Shown here piece by piece: positions 37,246-49,024 of a stretch of DNA of 64,000 nucleotides. The notes beneath the pieces are model-generated. The model made no database searches and was not told the DNA's origin. It was given only the letters and a program-made list of their open reading frames with translations. This DNA is from Chionis minor. Lineage: Eukaryota; Chordata; Aves; Charadriiformes; Chionididae. Every line of letters starts with the position of its first letter. The first letter of the stretch is position 1. The stretch is taken from NCBI GenBank assembly GCA_013398295.1, contig VZSF01001507.1:1-64000 (forward strand). Reading direction: 5' to 3'. The position numbers and the translations under genes are program-made.

Positions 37246-38565
37246 AGGTACTGCAAATACCACTCAACACATTATACAATTCTTTGACATATTAATACAG
37301 GAGTGAAAAAAAAGACTGAAAAACATTTCAGTTACAAAGACAAGAGATGCGAGGATTAAAGCCTCTTATGTAGTTGTGAACTAAATCCCTCTGTACAGCA
37401 ATATAGGTTTTAGTCACGGGTGTGTAGAGGATTGCTTAGAGGACCCCTTCTCATTTAGGAGGCAATATAGATTCTGGACTAGATAGACTATTTTTCTGAC
37501 CAAGGATGCAGTCTCTGGGTAAATGTACTATTATTACGTGGACACAGAGAAAATGCAGCACCATTTCTAATCCATGCTGGCTGGACAGACAACATAAAAG
37601 GGACTTTGAGATGCAGTAGAATATTGTCTCCTGGAGTTTATTTTTTTTCTATTTGATATGAGGAAGATGGGAGAGAGGCCATCTTTCTAAGGCCTCACAT
37701 TTAGCACATTTTAGATGAGTGAGACTGCCTTCTTCTTTAATAAAGTAGGAACATATTAATTGTGTTCTGTGCCTGCTTCATCATAGTCATACATTTGGAA
37801 ATGTAAAAATTTTTTGTGCTTGGTAACCATCACAGCTAAGCTATGGTGATTAGCCCGGGCACTGGGCAGTTTTGAGTAATTTACAAGAACACAATTCATA
37901 CAGATTGGTAAATTAAAATATGTGTTCTGTGTGAAGCAAAATACTTTAACTTACAGTTTCTTAGGAACTTATTTTTTGATTATCTGCTGGTCAAGGAAAG
38001 CAAGGTGTGACAACATGGTCAATTTGAGATTAATGTTATGTATTCGTAAGTGGCATCGAGACTCTCATTGCTACTGTGAAGTCAATGAGTAATATCCCTA
38101 ATAAAAGGCATTTTTGCCAATAATCAGTGCTATTATTTTGCCAAAGCAGTTCCGCTATATACTCAGTAGTGCAACTCTATGACATGAGGGAATTACCTCC
38201 ACAGATGACCTGCAAAATGTGCCCCGCAATGTGGCACACACACGGAAGGAGAAGCACATTTGTGTGTTTTACCAAAGGGGGAAATTACAGTATTGAAGTT
38301 ACAGGGCTGAAATTTAGCCTGCCACATGTTTTTCCTGTCACATATTGTCCCATGTCTTGTTCTAGGTGAGTTACTACTCACCTAGAACCTGCAAGCAGCT
38401 TGCAACAGCCAACCCATGGTGACACAACACCAAGTACTATTGGCCAGAGGATAACTCGTTTTCTCTGGGGGTAAGAGAGCAGCAGAGAGGAGAGTTGAGG
38501 GACAAAGCTCCAGTTAGGTTGATCCCACCTGTGGGTGATGCATTGCCAACAGCAGGTGTTAAAGT
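37246..38565. other. intergenic, contains a perfect fold-back
   Basis: AT-rich DNA without a recognised gene. The notable item is the pair of adjacent inverted repeats at 38359-38404, listed separately. Confidence 0.5.
38359..38404. repeat. two adjacent perfect hairpins (13-bp and 6-bp stems)
   Basis: GTTCTAGGTGAGT (38359-38371) and its exact reverse complement (38376-38388) flank a four-base loop TACT. One base later TGCAAG (38390-38395) and CTTGCA (38399-38404) flank a three-base loop CAG. There are no mismatches in either stem. The stem is too short for a microRNA precursor. It could be a fold-back mutation, a transposon end or a structured element. Confidence 0.85.
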
Positions 38566-38945
38566 AATCATAGGATCACAGGATAACTCAGGTTGGAAGG
38601 GGCCTTGGGGGCCTCAGAGCAGGATCAGCTCTGAGATTAACCCGTGTTGTTTATGGCTTGAGAAAGACAGGACTTGGAAACCTCCAGTGATGGAGCCTGC
38701 GCAACCTCTCTGGCAACCTGCTCCGCTTTGGGCTTGTCCTCATAGGTAACAAGTTCCTCCTTATGTCCAGTCTGAACCTCTCTTGTTTCAACATATGCCT
38801 GTTGTCTCTCTCCATCCTGCCACGCAACCCCGTGAAGAGTCCACCACCTCCATCTCAGTGACCCCCCTGTAGGTGTGGGAAGGTGACTGCCAGATCCCTC
38901 CAAAGCCTTCTGTCTTCACTAGCTGCCTCAAGCAGGACAGGCAAA
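38566..38945 (-). mobile_element. CR1 LINE fragment, 3' region
   Basis: It begins AATCATAGGATCACAGGATA, then AGGTTGGAAGGGGCCTTGG, CCTCCAGTGATGGAGCCTG, CTCTGGCAACCTGCTCCGC, TTATGTCCAGTCTGAACCTC, and CTCCAAAGCCTTCTGTCT at the far end. These blocks are the reverse complement of a longer CR1 3' region. Minus orientation, moderately diverged. Confidence 0.85.
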
Positions 38946-41394
38946 TGTCAAGAAGCAGCGATCTGTACACTGTAACCACTGTCACCTTCCGCTTTATTCA
39001 AATTAGTTGGACTTTACTGGGGGGAGCCAGTGAGACTCCTATCCCAAGGATATAAATAAATTCATGATTAAGAAGTCTTTTTCCTAGATTGTTATTTAGA
39101 AATAAAGTAATGGCCAGTTGGGCCATTGCACAGATGGAACCTCATGCTTGCTAGCAAGGCATTTATTTGCGCAGTGCCCCGGGCATTCCAGGTGTGGCTA
39201 CGTCTCCCACTGCCCATCGGTCTTCTCCCAGCTGCGTGGTGGGCAGGGGACGGGCCAGTGGAGATAGCAGACTTGCTCTCTCAGCCCACAGGCCTCCATA
39301 GCTAAACACGACCAAGAGGCCGGTTCCTCTGCACGTACCTTTGTTCCAGAAGGACCCACCAGCCTTCTGACAACAGGCTGTGTTCAGGCTGCTGCCATCT
39401 CACGCATTTACCCTGTGCTGGGAGTCTCCCAACAAGAAGCAAGTACGCCACTGCAGCAAAAATGGCCTGGGCTGGTTTGTGCTACCCAGCTTGGGCGAGG
39501 GGTTGACATCTGCACACAGAAGATCCCAGCCACAACCCCCCTGTACCTCCTGTCTTCCTCCACTGGGATTCCTTCACCCGAGCATGATCTCAAAACCAGC
39601 GAAAGGCTGATTTTTCCGTAATCTTTATAGCCAGAAAAGTAAGCACTCCCACTTTCTTGTTCCCTGTGGAGAGATCAAGAGGCCTAAATTCTCTTCTGCA
39701 TCTGTAAACAGCTGGGAAAGGCTGACCCTTAAACTGTGTCCGTACCGCTTTTCTTCTGAATTCCTCACCCAGCAGTTTGGCAGATTTCATGAATTACGCT
39801 TGGGAACAAAATCAGATTCACCGAAAGGGATAGCAATTTTATTAAGTGTTAAACACACAGCTGCATTAAATAAGTAAAGTTAATTGAACTGTAAATAAGA
39901 GCCAAAAATTCTTGTTTCAGGTTAATCAGGTGAATACAATGAACTATAATAACATCCGTTGAAACAGAATGATGCAATATCACCTGCATTTGCAGTTTGT
40001 GCTGATCTGGAAAGAAAAAAATATATATACCTGGGAAGACTGTCACCAGAGTATTACTGAGAGTTTTTTTTCCATTGTGCAATTTTTTAAGAACCAGAAC
40101 TATTTACTTGTCAATTGGAAATTAAACCAGTGAGACTCAATTAATGCGTGACACCGTTCCCTTTGAGTACAAACATGACTCAGAAGCAGTTCATAAAGAA
40201 GACAAGCTCTTGCTTAGTTTAGCTACATGACCTGCTTAGTTCTCAAAGGGACCCATCAAACTGAAATTAGGCAGTTTAAAAAAAAAATCATTCTAAATAA
40301 ATTCAGGAACTAACAGATCCTGGGATCCCTCTGCTAATTTATATAGCTTTGCAATCACATATTCCATTTTTTTGTCAAGTTGCTCTCTTAGGTGAGAACA
40401 TGAAGGTGAGAGGAGGTTGTCTAATCACAACTTTACAGTCTGCACATCAAGTGACAAGCCTGTGCATAGCATGATGTCAGCCCATTATCAAGAAAACCAG
40501 GTCGCTTTTGTCCTGTCCCACCACTGACCACAGTTTTCTATGTTTCCAGTGTTTGGTCAGCCATGGTGAGGATTGCTACGGTGGCACTGGGAATTTAAAG
40601 CATGAAGGTTTTTCCAGTGCCAAGCTGCCAGCAAGAGCTGAGCATAGAAAGTATATGCCTTTCAGATCATATCATATCAACTTGAGGTCCTGGGGAAGGG
40701 AAGGGGCACCATTCCATGTGGAGTGTTGTCATTCTGGCCACAGCTCCTCTCCCAGCTGAAAGGATCCTCGGGGTCCAATGTTTGCTCTATTTTACTGCAT
40801 ATTATTTACAGGACGCTTAAGTAACTATGATGATATTTGGAAAAATAACCCAACGCCCTTTTTAAAAAAATATTTCAGGCTCAACAGTTTTGCATTTGGG
40901 AAGAAGACAGATTGGGAGTTGGTTACGGGTTTTCAAACGGGAGCTGTATAGAGGTGAGGGTGAGACTCACAGCTGTAGAGACCAGCTGGATCCCTCAAGG
41001 CTATGATTCAGTTGTCTAAACAGTGGCACCCTGTCCCATGTAAAACACCCTAGAGTATCCATATATATCCATATATAGCTAACAGAGATGACACAAAACC
41101 CCATATGGATGGCTTGGATATCCTGAGGTGTCCCAAGGGCACTGCCCCCTGCCCCCCATTCAGGCACCTGAGCCCTGCCTCCTCTGTTGCCCCACTAGAG
41201 ATGAGATGGCACCCAGATCTACAACATCCTGGACAAATAATTGCATGCATGCAGGGAAGGCACTTTTTACTAAAGAGGTCTGTCAGGTGAAATTTTAGGA
41301 TGCTTAAGAGGGCAAAATGCGTGGAGGACTTAATTATGCCTCTATGAATCCCTCAGCAACACAAGGCTACCTGAAAAGCCTCTCACTGCATTAG
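38946..41394. other. intergenic, no gene recognised
   Basis: No exon, RNA gene or nameable repeat is seen. Open frames near 39380-39621 have no recognised homologue. Confidence 0.5.
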
Positions 41395-41735
41395 ATTAGA
41401 GCATCCCAAAGTCGCGGGAATTCACAGCTGGAAGGGACACCCTCCCAACCTTGCCGCCTCACGCGCTGAGACAGGGCTGAGCATTTCTGAGCCATCAAGA
41501 CTGGATGTTTCCGCAATCTTCTGTTTGAAAAGTTGAACAAAACATCCCTGACATGTCTTCCAGTGCTGCACGACTGCCATCGTTAGGAAGTTTTCCCTAT
41601 TGCCTAGCCTAAATCTTCTTTATTTCAGTTTAAGCTGATTTCTTCTTGTCCTTCTTCTGATGGACATGATGAGCAGTTGATGATAATCCTCTTTATAAGA
41701 ACCTTGTACATAATGGAAAACTGGGAGACAGATTT
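41395..41735 (-). mobile_element. degenerate CR1 LINE fragment
   Basis: The blocks TTCACAGCTGGAAGGGACAC, TTTTCCCTATTGCCTAGCCT, AAATCTTCTTTATTTCAGTT, TAAGCTGATTTCTTCTTGTC and TAATCCTCTTTATAAGAACC correspond to the reverse complement of an avian CR1 3' region (TAGCCTAAATCT...CTGCAGTTTAAGCCCATTTCC). It lacks a clear tail and is older than the other copies. Confidence 0.65.
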
Positions 41736-44700
41736 TCTGAGAACTTGGTTTTGGCCTTAAAATAACTCTTCCAAATTATTTTGCTTTTGTGCCACTTGGC
41801 CACAAAATAGGCAGTTTTCATAAAAGAAAGAGACAGGAACGATCATTTGATAACCATCTCTATCCCTCTGCAAACGCAGGTTTTAGTCCTCTGAGAGGCA
41901 ACCTGTCAGACATTAAACTGATACTCTTATTTATCAGTGTCATGTGTAATCTGTAAATCCTTCTAGTGAGATAAAGGTTTGCAATTTTGTTCCAATAGAA
42001 ATGTTTGGAGAATTTAACTGACTGGTGCCTCTGATCCCTTATTGAACTTGCAGTGGCCTAAGTGACTAGTTGCTGAGCCAAGGAAAGCTATATTAGGTAA
42101 TCTGGATAGCAACACAATAGACTTCCCGCTTCTTACAAAGCTGGAGATTAAGAAAAGAAGTGCAGATAATCAACAAAATCAAAATACACTGATTCTAGAA
42201 GTCACTCAGGAGCATTTTCTTAGCCGTGTAGAAGCGATGCTGCCCCTTCAACTGTGCATGTTTGGCTCCTGGTGCGAACCTTGGGCTGCATGTGTCCATG
42301 TCTTCTCCTCTCTTCAGAAAGAAACCTCTTGCACAAAACTCAATTTGCCTTTACTGAAGAATGAAGCCTGTTTGTCAAGGACAGGAAGCCTGTCTGAAAT
42401 CCAGAGCCAGTTGGCGCTGCTGCTGTTCATCTGTGAGAAGCGCTGACAGCCTTTGAAAAGCAAAGCGAATCCTGTGCGCACCTCACAGTACCATTCCAGT
42501 TTAGATTGTGGAGCTAGGGAGATCAAGTCCATCACTGCTCATTATCTTGAAGGGGATCAGTTTGATGAAGAAGTAGGGCGCAAACAAGACTGCGTGTCTC
42601 CTGGCGCTGAGCAGGCTGGAAGAAACTCAAACCCAAAATTGGGAATAATACACACTGCACAGGAATAGTGTCACTTTTAGCTGTTTGCAGGAATACTTGT
42701 GCTGAAGTTTCACTCAGGAAACACCAGTTTTGCATGTTATATAGCTCCTCGGTGGTGTGACATAATAGCAAGGAGGAATAAAAGTGATGGGTAACAGCAG
42801 TGTGCACCGCCTTGTCACCCTCAAGTCGATAGAAATTGAATCAATGCCCATCCGTTATGTGACCTGAGGAGCAAAGCGTGGTTTTGTAGGCTTGGTCATC
42901 TTTCCCGAAATACCCATACAAAAACGTGGGCAGTGCAGTGCTGTACCCCCCTGTCTCTGTAACCGGCCCCTGGGGAGCTGGGCTGCCTTCATATCAAGGA
43001 CCCAAGGGCCAGCTCTGACACGGCCCAGCTGCGTAACCTTGGGTCAGGCTGCTGAGAAGCAGCTGTGAGAAAATCAGCACACAGATAAGAGAGGCGAAAT
43101 TACAGTCAGAGGTAGGGATGTTGAGATGGGCTTGTTGTGGAGCTCAAGAATTCAAGAGGGAAAACACCTGCAGGGAAAGATATTGAATCCTTAAAAAAAA
43201 AAAAAACACAACCAACCAAACAACAACAATAAAAAAAAGTGAGGCTGTTTAGGGGCTGGTCAGAAATTAGGGGGTGGTCAGGTTGCATTATTGGTGTTAC
43301 CTCCCACTGCATAGGGATACCTGGCATTTTGAAATGCCCATCGTCCCTTTTAGTAAAGGTTCTGTTCCATGCCTGGAGAGATGCTGCTTGGAACAGCACC
43401 AGGGATATGGCCATGTCCTGTCTGAGCAGCACAGCATGGAAAAGTAGGTATTAATTTTGACACCTTGAGGTGAAGCAAGGATGCAGGTGGGTCACACTTC
43501 CTGGACCACTGCACAAATGCCAGGAACGCGGTGCCTGCCTAGATGCACACACGTGCGCCACACACATAGAGCCACCCACTGGGTCACTACCAGATTGTCT
43601 GACCCTCGGCAGGCTAACTGCAGCTGGACTCAGTTGTGCCTTTATTTTTCCTGAGACCTGAGATTAGCCAAAGATGAGTCTGGACACCCAAAGCTGCACA
43701 GCAGCTGCCAAGCAGAGCAGAGACCATGTTGGAGGATGAGCTGGTGACCATGGGGATCTGAGTAGGAGGAGAGCTCATCCTCCGATGGAAGCAGGACGTG
43801 GGGACTGCCCGAGGTCCCAACCTTGGGTGGCCGTGTCTCGGGCATCCTGGCAAGGTTGGCCTTGGCAGCTTTTGCTGCTGCAGTGCAACTGCACAGTGGT
43901 CCCATGAAGTCTCCCAGCCTTGGGCATGTGCCTGAACCCCATAAGAACTGCAGGTGTCTGAAGGTCTGTCAGCCACCCTGCAGTGATGACTATCTCCCAT
44001 TGACATCTGTTTGGGATTTGGGCCTGCACAAGTCCTGGGTCAGGTGCTATGTAAGCGTACTGGGCAGGGTGGTTGCTGTAGATGGGGAGGACCTGAAGGA
44101 TGCCTTTGTGTCCCTGAACGCTCCTCTCATTTTCCCAGTGGTGGCTATTCTAACACAGTCTGTTTTTCCCACATCTCTTTCCTCGCTGGTTTTCCTCAGC
44201 CAGCCCAGTCAGAGCAGTGCTGCTGGTGCTGGGCACTGTGGAAACACTCTGCAAAGTATTTTTGCCACCCTTCGGCTAGCATCTTCTGGCAGATGATTCC
44301 TCCTGCCAGCTGCAGATAGACTGGTTTATTCAGCCACTCTCTGCAGCGGCTGCTCCCCTCAAGAGGTTCAGGTTTTTCCAGCCCATTTCCTTATCTCCTT
44401 TTTTTTCCCCTTGAGCAGAGATCCCGCTGGTGCTTCCCGAGGAAGGTGCTATATGCAGCTCTAGAAAAAGGTAAATTAAACACTCTCCAGAGCTTATGAC
44501 CTTCTTCCTACCTGGTCTCACTCCTTCAGCCCCTCTTTGTCTCTGGAGATGGTCGGGGCTCCGTGGGCAGCCCCCACCTGACCCTGGAGCTGGCAATGGG
44601 AAGAGGGCTGCAGGAGAAGGAGCTGTGGGCAGCCTCTTCGGGGAGCTACTGCCCAGCACAGACCCTCGTCCTGGTCCCCACCTGAGCTGTGGCGCAGCCC

Positions 44701-45146
44701 TGCCTGGCCACGGGCCCCGCTCATCCTGACCCCCACCCACGGGCCCGTGTCCCCGACCCAGGGAGGTGTCCTGCCACTTTCCCATGGGGACCCCCTACTG
44801 CCCCGGTCCCTGGGGATGAACGCGGGTAAAGGGATCTTGCCCCTTCCCAGGTAACAGAGGATTTAACCAGCCTGAAATACCAAGCGGAGAAGTTTGCCCA
44901 TTATTTTTTATTTTATTTTTATTGACAGTGGTTAAACTATTTCATAAAGGAATTGAGTTCCTATCTAAAATAGAGCAAGCAACAAAAAGGTGCAGGGACC
45001 AGAGAGGGAAGGTGTGTGGAGGTGTAGCATATGGAGAATTTGTATTCCTCTCCCTTCTTATTCAACCTGTGGATGATAAACTGCATAGTACACATATTTA
45101 CAGAGCTTTGCAGAAGGTTAGCAGTTACCTCCTCTATAATATATAT
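41736..45146. other. intergenic, no gene recognised
   Basis: The right part (about 42900-44850) is more GC-rich, with several open frames over 100 codons (43614-44006, 43823-44296, 44330-44785). Their proteins are low-complexity or compositionally random, with no domain I know. No splice-supported exon chain is evident. An A-rich stretch lies at 43192-43238. Confidence 0.45.
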
Positions 45147-45660
45147 TTATGTAGGGAAAAACATAATTTGAAACTGTAGAAACATCAGAAACCCTTTGGA
45201 AAGGTAAATCATGAGCATAACATTGCCGAGACCTCTCCTTGTATTGACAAGAAAGGATTTGCACTGAGAAATCCTATTAATAGAGATTATTTGCATAAAT
45301 CTTTTGTGCAACAGATTCCAAGTCATTTGTTTTATATGTACTTCTCCCATGGCAGGTATGTTAAAACAATGTATTTTTAATAACAGATTCATTTTGCCAC
45401 TTACAAACATACACAGCTGTGACTCACCAGTGTTTAGTTTCTCCTGCAGAAGTGAAGTCAAGCTTACAGACCTGTAAGTGCTGGGGTTGCAGTGCTCCCT
45501 CTCATTTTTTGGTGTAAACTTCATTAAACACTCACCCTTTCTCAAAAATTCCCTTTCCAGTAAGTTATCACAACTGCTCCACAAAAGCTTTCCAGCATCT
45601 CCCTCTCCCTTTACGATCCTAGGATGTGATTTATCACTCCAGTCTGGGTGCACTGACAAC
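45147..45660 (-). mobile_element. possible fossil LINE reverse-transcriptase fragment with a 170-codon open frame
   Basis: The minus strand keeps an open frame of 170 codons. Near residue 60 it reads NPSTYRSVSLTSLLQEKLN, which resembles the NYRPVSLTSVPGK box of CR1/L2/L3 reverse transcriptases. Near the end LGNVMLMIYLSKGF may echo the IYLDFSKAFD box. At DNA level, minus-strand AGCACTTACAGGTCTGTAAG and CTTGACTTCA match the same conserved site. The spacing between the two boxes is longer than in a compact domain match, so it is a decayed copy at best. It could instead be a chance open frame. Confidence 0.4.
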
Positions 45661-46479
45661 TTTTAATAGTAGTAATTGCCTTATTATCCACTCCAGTGCA
45701 AGAGTAAAACCTTTTGACATTTTCCTTCCTTCCCTGAGGAAAACAAATCCCAGTTCCTGGGATATTGCCTTCTGCTGCCTCTGTGATTACTGGGGCGAGG
45801 ACTTCCTTTAGGCCCTTTGCCTTATCAGCCTCATCTGTCACCAACTTTCCATTCCCCGTCTCTCTCTCAGTGCTCCCTAATCACTTTGCATCTTCTGTTA
45901 TTTTGTGTTATTTTGTTCCCCTTCCTTTTTCATTTGCGATGTCAATCTTCATCACATATTCTATTCCTTATTTTCTATCAATGTATTTTTTCATATCAGG
46001 CTCCATGATACTTACCTTGCTCCAGTTTACTATTTTTAAATTAGTGTAGGAGTACCTATTTAAAAAAAAGAAATAATTTTTCTGGCTGTTCCACATTTGA
46101 GAATTTGCTGCAACTCCAAGCAAATCACACATGTACACGAATTCCTGTATGTCACGTACCAGAGGATCTTAATTTTCTAAAAGTAAATCTAATATCACAA
46201 AAAAAGGTAGGTCTCTAACCTTTCCAATGCTGATATAATAATTTTTTTAAGCAAAAAACTTGAATTGATTGTATACCCTCAGCATCTATTTTCCCAGCTC
46301 AGTGTGAAGAATAAGAAGAGACCAGCCATAGAAGAGCATTTGTGATGTATATTCAGATGTGCAGGAACACAAGGCTAAACCCAGGAGAAAGACTGAGGGG
46401 CCGAGCGGGATAATGCCTGACTTTCACCCATCACAGTGAATGGGTGAATGGCCATCACAATGCCTGACATCACAGTCCC
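45661..46479. other. intergenic, hairpin inside direct repeats
   Basis: T-rich DNA with no gene. At 46423-46448 there is a perfect 9-bp inverted repeat (TTCACCCAT and ATGGGTGAA around an 8-base loop). It is flanked by direct copies of AATGCCTGAC at 46412-46421 and 46459-46468. Confidence 0.6.
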
Positions 46480-47640
46480 ATAGATGCACTGCTGGGATGG
46501 AACCACTGGAGCCTTCTGCTTACAGCAGGATGCTTGGTCATCAACACTGGATCACGTCAGCTGTGGCTTTGTTCAGCCAAATCTTGTAACCCCTGAGGAG
46601 GGAGAACCCACACCAGCCTTGGGTGACTTGCTCCAGTGCTGCACCACCCTCCTGGGAGAAGAGCTTTTCCTAATGTCCAGTGTGACTCTCCCAAGCCACA
46701 ACATGTGGCTGCTGGCGCTTGTTGAGGATGGTTTGGCTCCATCATCTTTGTAACTCCCCTTCAAGTAGTTTTAGGCTGCCTTAAATTGCGCCTCGGCCTC
46801 ACCTTTCCCAGGCTGAACAACCTCAGGTCTCCTTGTAGGTCCTATGCTTTAGGACCCTAATCATCTTAGGTGTTCATGTCTGCACCCTTTCCTATTTCTC
46901 CCCATCCTTCTCTAACTGCATTGCCCAAAAGTGGTCACAGTATTCCAGATGGCCTCACTAGCACTAAGTACGACAGGCAGATCAGAACTTCCCATAACTG
47001 CTGACCACGCTCCTCCTAAGGTACCTCAGTATGTGATGTCCTTCATTTGCACTGAAAGTGCAGGGTTCATTCAAATCCCATTTGAAGTTCACCATAGCCT
47101 GCATGCCCTTTCCAGCACAGCTGCTACTCAGACAGTGGTTGCCTATGGGGTTAACCTGCCCCAGGCACTGGACTTCCTGCTTCTCCTTGCTGAACTCTAC
47201 AAGATGGCTCTTTGTTCGATGCTCAACTTCCCCAGCTTTGCCTTTGAATCAAAGCTCTACGCTTGAGCGTGCCAGATGCCTCTCCTGATTTGGTGTCACC
47301 CACAGATTTGTTAAGGGGCTGCATTCTGGTCCATCACATGGGTCTTTGATGAAGGCATTGAACGGTATGCGTGCAGCAGCAGTCCCTGATGTACTCCGCT
47401 CGATACCACTGCCAGATGGACACCAAGACACCGATCGCTGCCCTTGGGGCCTGACACTGCAGGCAGTTTTCAGCCCACGTAAGAGTGCGCTCCACCAGCC
47501 TCCCCTTCTTTATATAGACAGCCATTTCATCAGAGGAGGAGAACAGGCCAGGCAAGCATGATTTGCCCTTGGTAAATCACCTCCTTGCCCTTCATGCCCT
47601 TGGCGATTCAAATGTGTCTCATGGAATTCATCTCACCCGA
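46480..47640 (-). mobile_element. long CR1 LINE fragment (ORF2 end and 3' region)
   Basis: About 1.1 kb resembles a reverse-complemented CR1. The blocks run from the 3' side (CAGTGCTGCACCACCCTCCT, CTTTTCCTAATGTCCAGTGT), through GGCTGAACAACCTCAGGTCT, CAAAAGTGGTCACAGTATTC and TTCACCCACAGATTT-like text. They continue to GATGAAGGCATTGAACGG and GCATGATTTGCCCTTGGTAA, which lie in the region coding the end of ORF2. It is the longest CR1 copy in the window, diverged and full of indels. Open frames over it are not genes. Confidence 0.75.
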
Positions 47641-48963
47641 CCTTCAGTACCTAGAGGTGGGCAAGTCATGGCCTGGGCTGCCTTTAAAAACAGTGAGGAA
47701 AAGTGGGTCTTTCTAGGTCAGATTCTTCTGAGCCACTGTAGATGTCAATTTTAGAGTAAGGTAAATTTGCCACAGAAATGCCTGTTTCCCTTAATTCATA
47801 TAAGCAGACCGTAGGGCACCTAGCTCAACATCCGTATTTCAGACAGAAAATTCCACTTTTTGTGCCTTGCCTTCAACCCCTATACCTCGTTCAGTCCATG
47901 GTTTTCTGGTTCTCTGCAGACTATGGGAGGGCCTCAAAGCCAAACTAGAGATTCCTGTAACACAATGAAAAGAGAAAAAACATGTGTATATCACTTCCAA
48001 TGTTTGTTCTACCTTTGCTTTCATATACAAACCCGTTAGTCATCGGAGCATATGCTTAGCTTTACTTGCACAAGCAGCCTCAAAACAAAGCTCCTACAGG
48101 AGCCAGCAGACAATTTAGCTGGCACAAGAAGCTTTTAACTTTGGAAATTAAGTGTCATATTTGATGCCACAGAAATTGAAAAAAAATTATCAATGTTTCA
48201 AAAGGCAAATTCTCAATATTTTTTGACTTTAACAATCGTACGCTGTTATAGGAGCATTAAAATACAGACTCTCTTATTGCTGTTAATTTTCATTCCTCCT
48301 CTTTATTGTCCCAAGTGGATTCTGAAACAATGTTTGGCAACGCTTGATTTTGATGCATTCCTTTCATATGTCTGCAGGTTTTTCTTACGTTTACAGATTT
48401 GTTCAGATGTATTTTGGCTTAGATTTCTGAGTAACATCAATGATCAAAGCGTTTCAATTGTCCCACTGGAGAAGATTTGAAATGTGAAAATTAAACCCTG
48501 TATATTGGGCTGCAGTATGAGTTTGTTGTCTGTTAAACACACGAGAAAACAGCATAACCTTTACTTTACAATTAATACTTCAAGAAAGTAAGATGTTTAA
48601 TTAAAAATCATACTAGATATGTTGGGTCTTAATTCTCTAGGTCCCATGAGCGCATATTGGCAAGTGTATGCAGATAGCCTCTTGTTGCAATCAGAGTTCA
48701 AAGTATCTATGTTAAATGGGAATTGCATGGTTCAATAGTTATTTCCTTCCTTTGTGGATGTTAACATTTTCTAGTATTTTTAAAACGGACAGTGCACATA
48801 TGCAGAAATGTTTTTTTACAGCTTAAGGCTGTGAGCAGTTGATTTTGGGGGGGTTTGATGGTGAAGCCTCTTGTATCAAGGATGAGATGTGTAACAATAT
48901 ATTCCAGTTGTCAGGTAAGCATCCTACCAAACAGGCAGCAAAACATCCTGGCTGTAACCAATA

Positions 48964-49024
48964 TCCATCCATCCATCCCTTTCCTTCCTTCCTTCCTTCC
49001 TCCCTTCTTTTCCTCCCTCCCTTC
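48964..49024. repeat. (ATCC)n then (TTCC)n microsatellite
   Basis: Four ATCC units (48964-48979) run directly into an imperfect TTCC/TCCC pyrimidine tract to about 49024. A simple repeat, likely length-variable. Confidence 0.9.

Noticed and set aside
38359..38388. Possible microRNA precursor
   Set aside because: The 13-bp stem with a four-base loop is too short for a Drosha/Dicer substrate, and the arms do not extend.
44330..44785. 151-codon minus-strand open frame in GC-rich DNA
   Set aside because: Low-complexity Gly/Pro/Arg composition and no homologue recognised; GC content alone explains its length.
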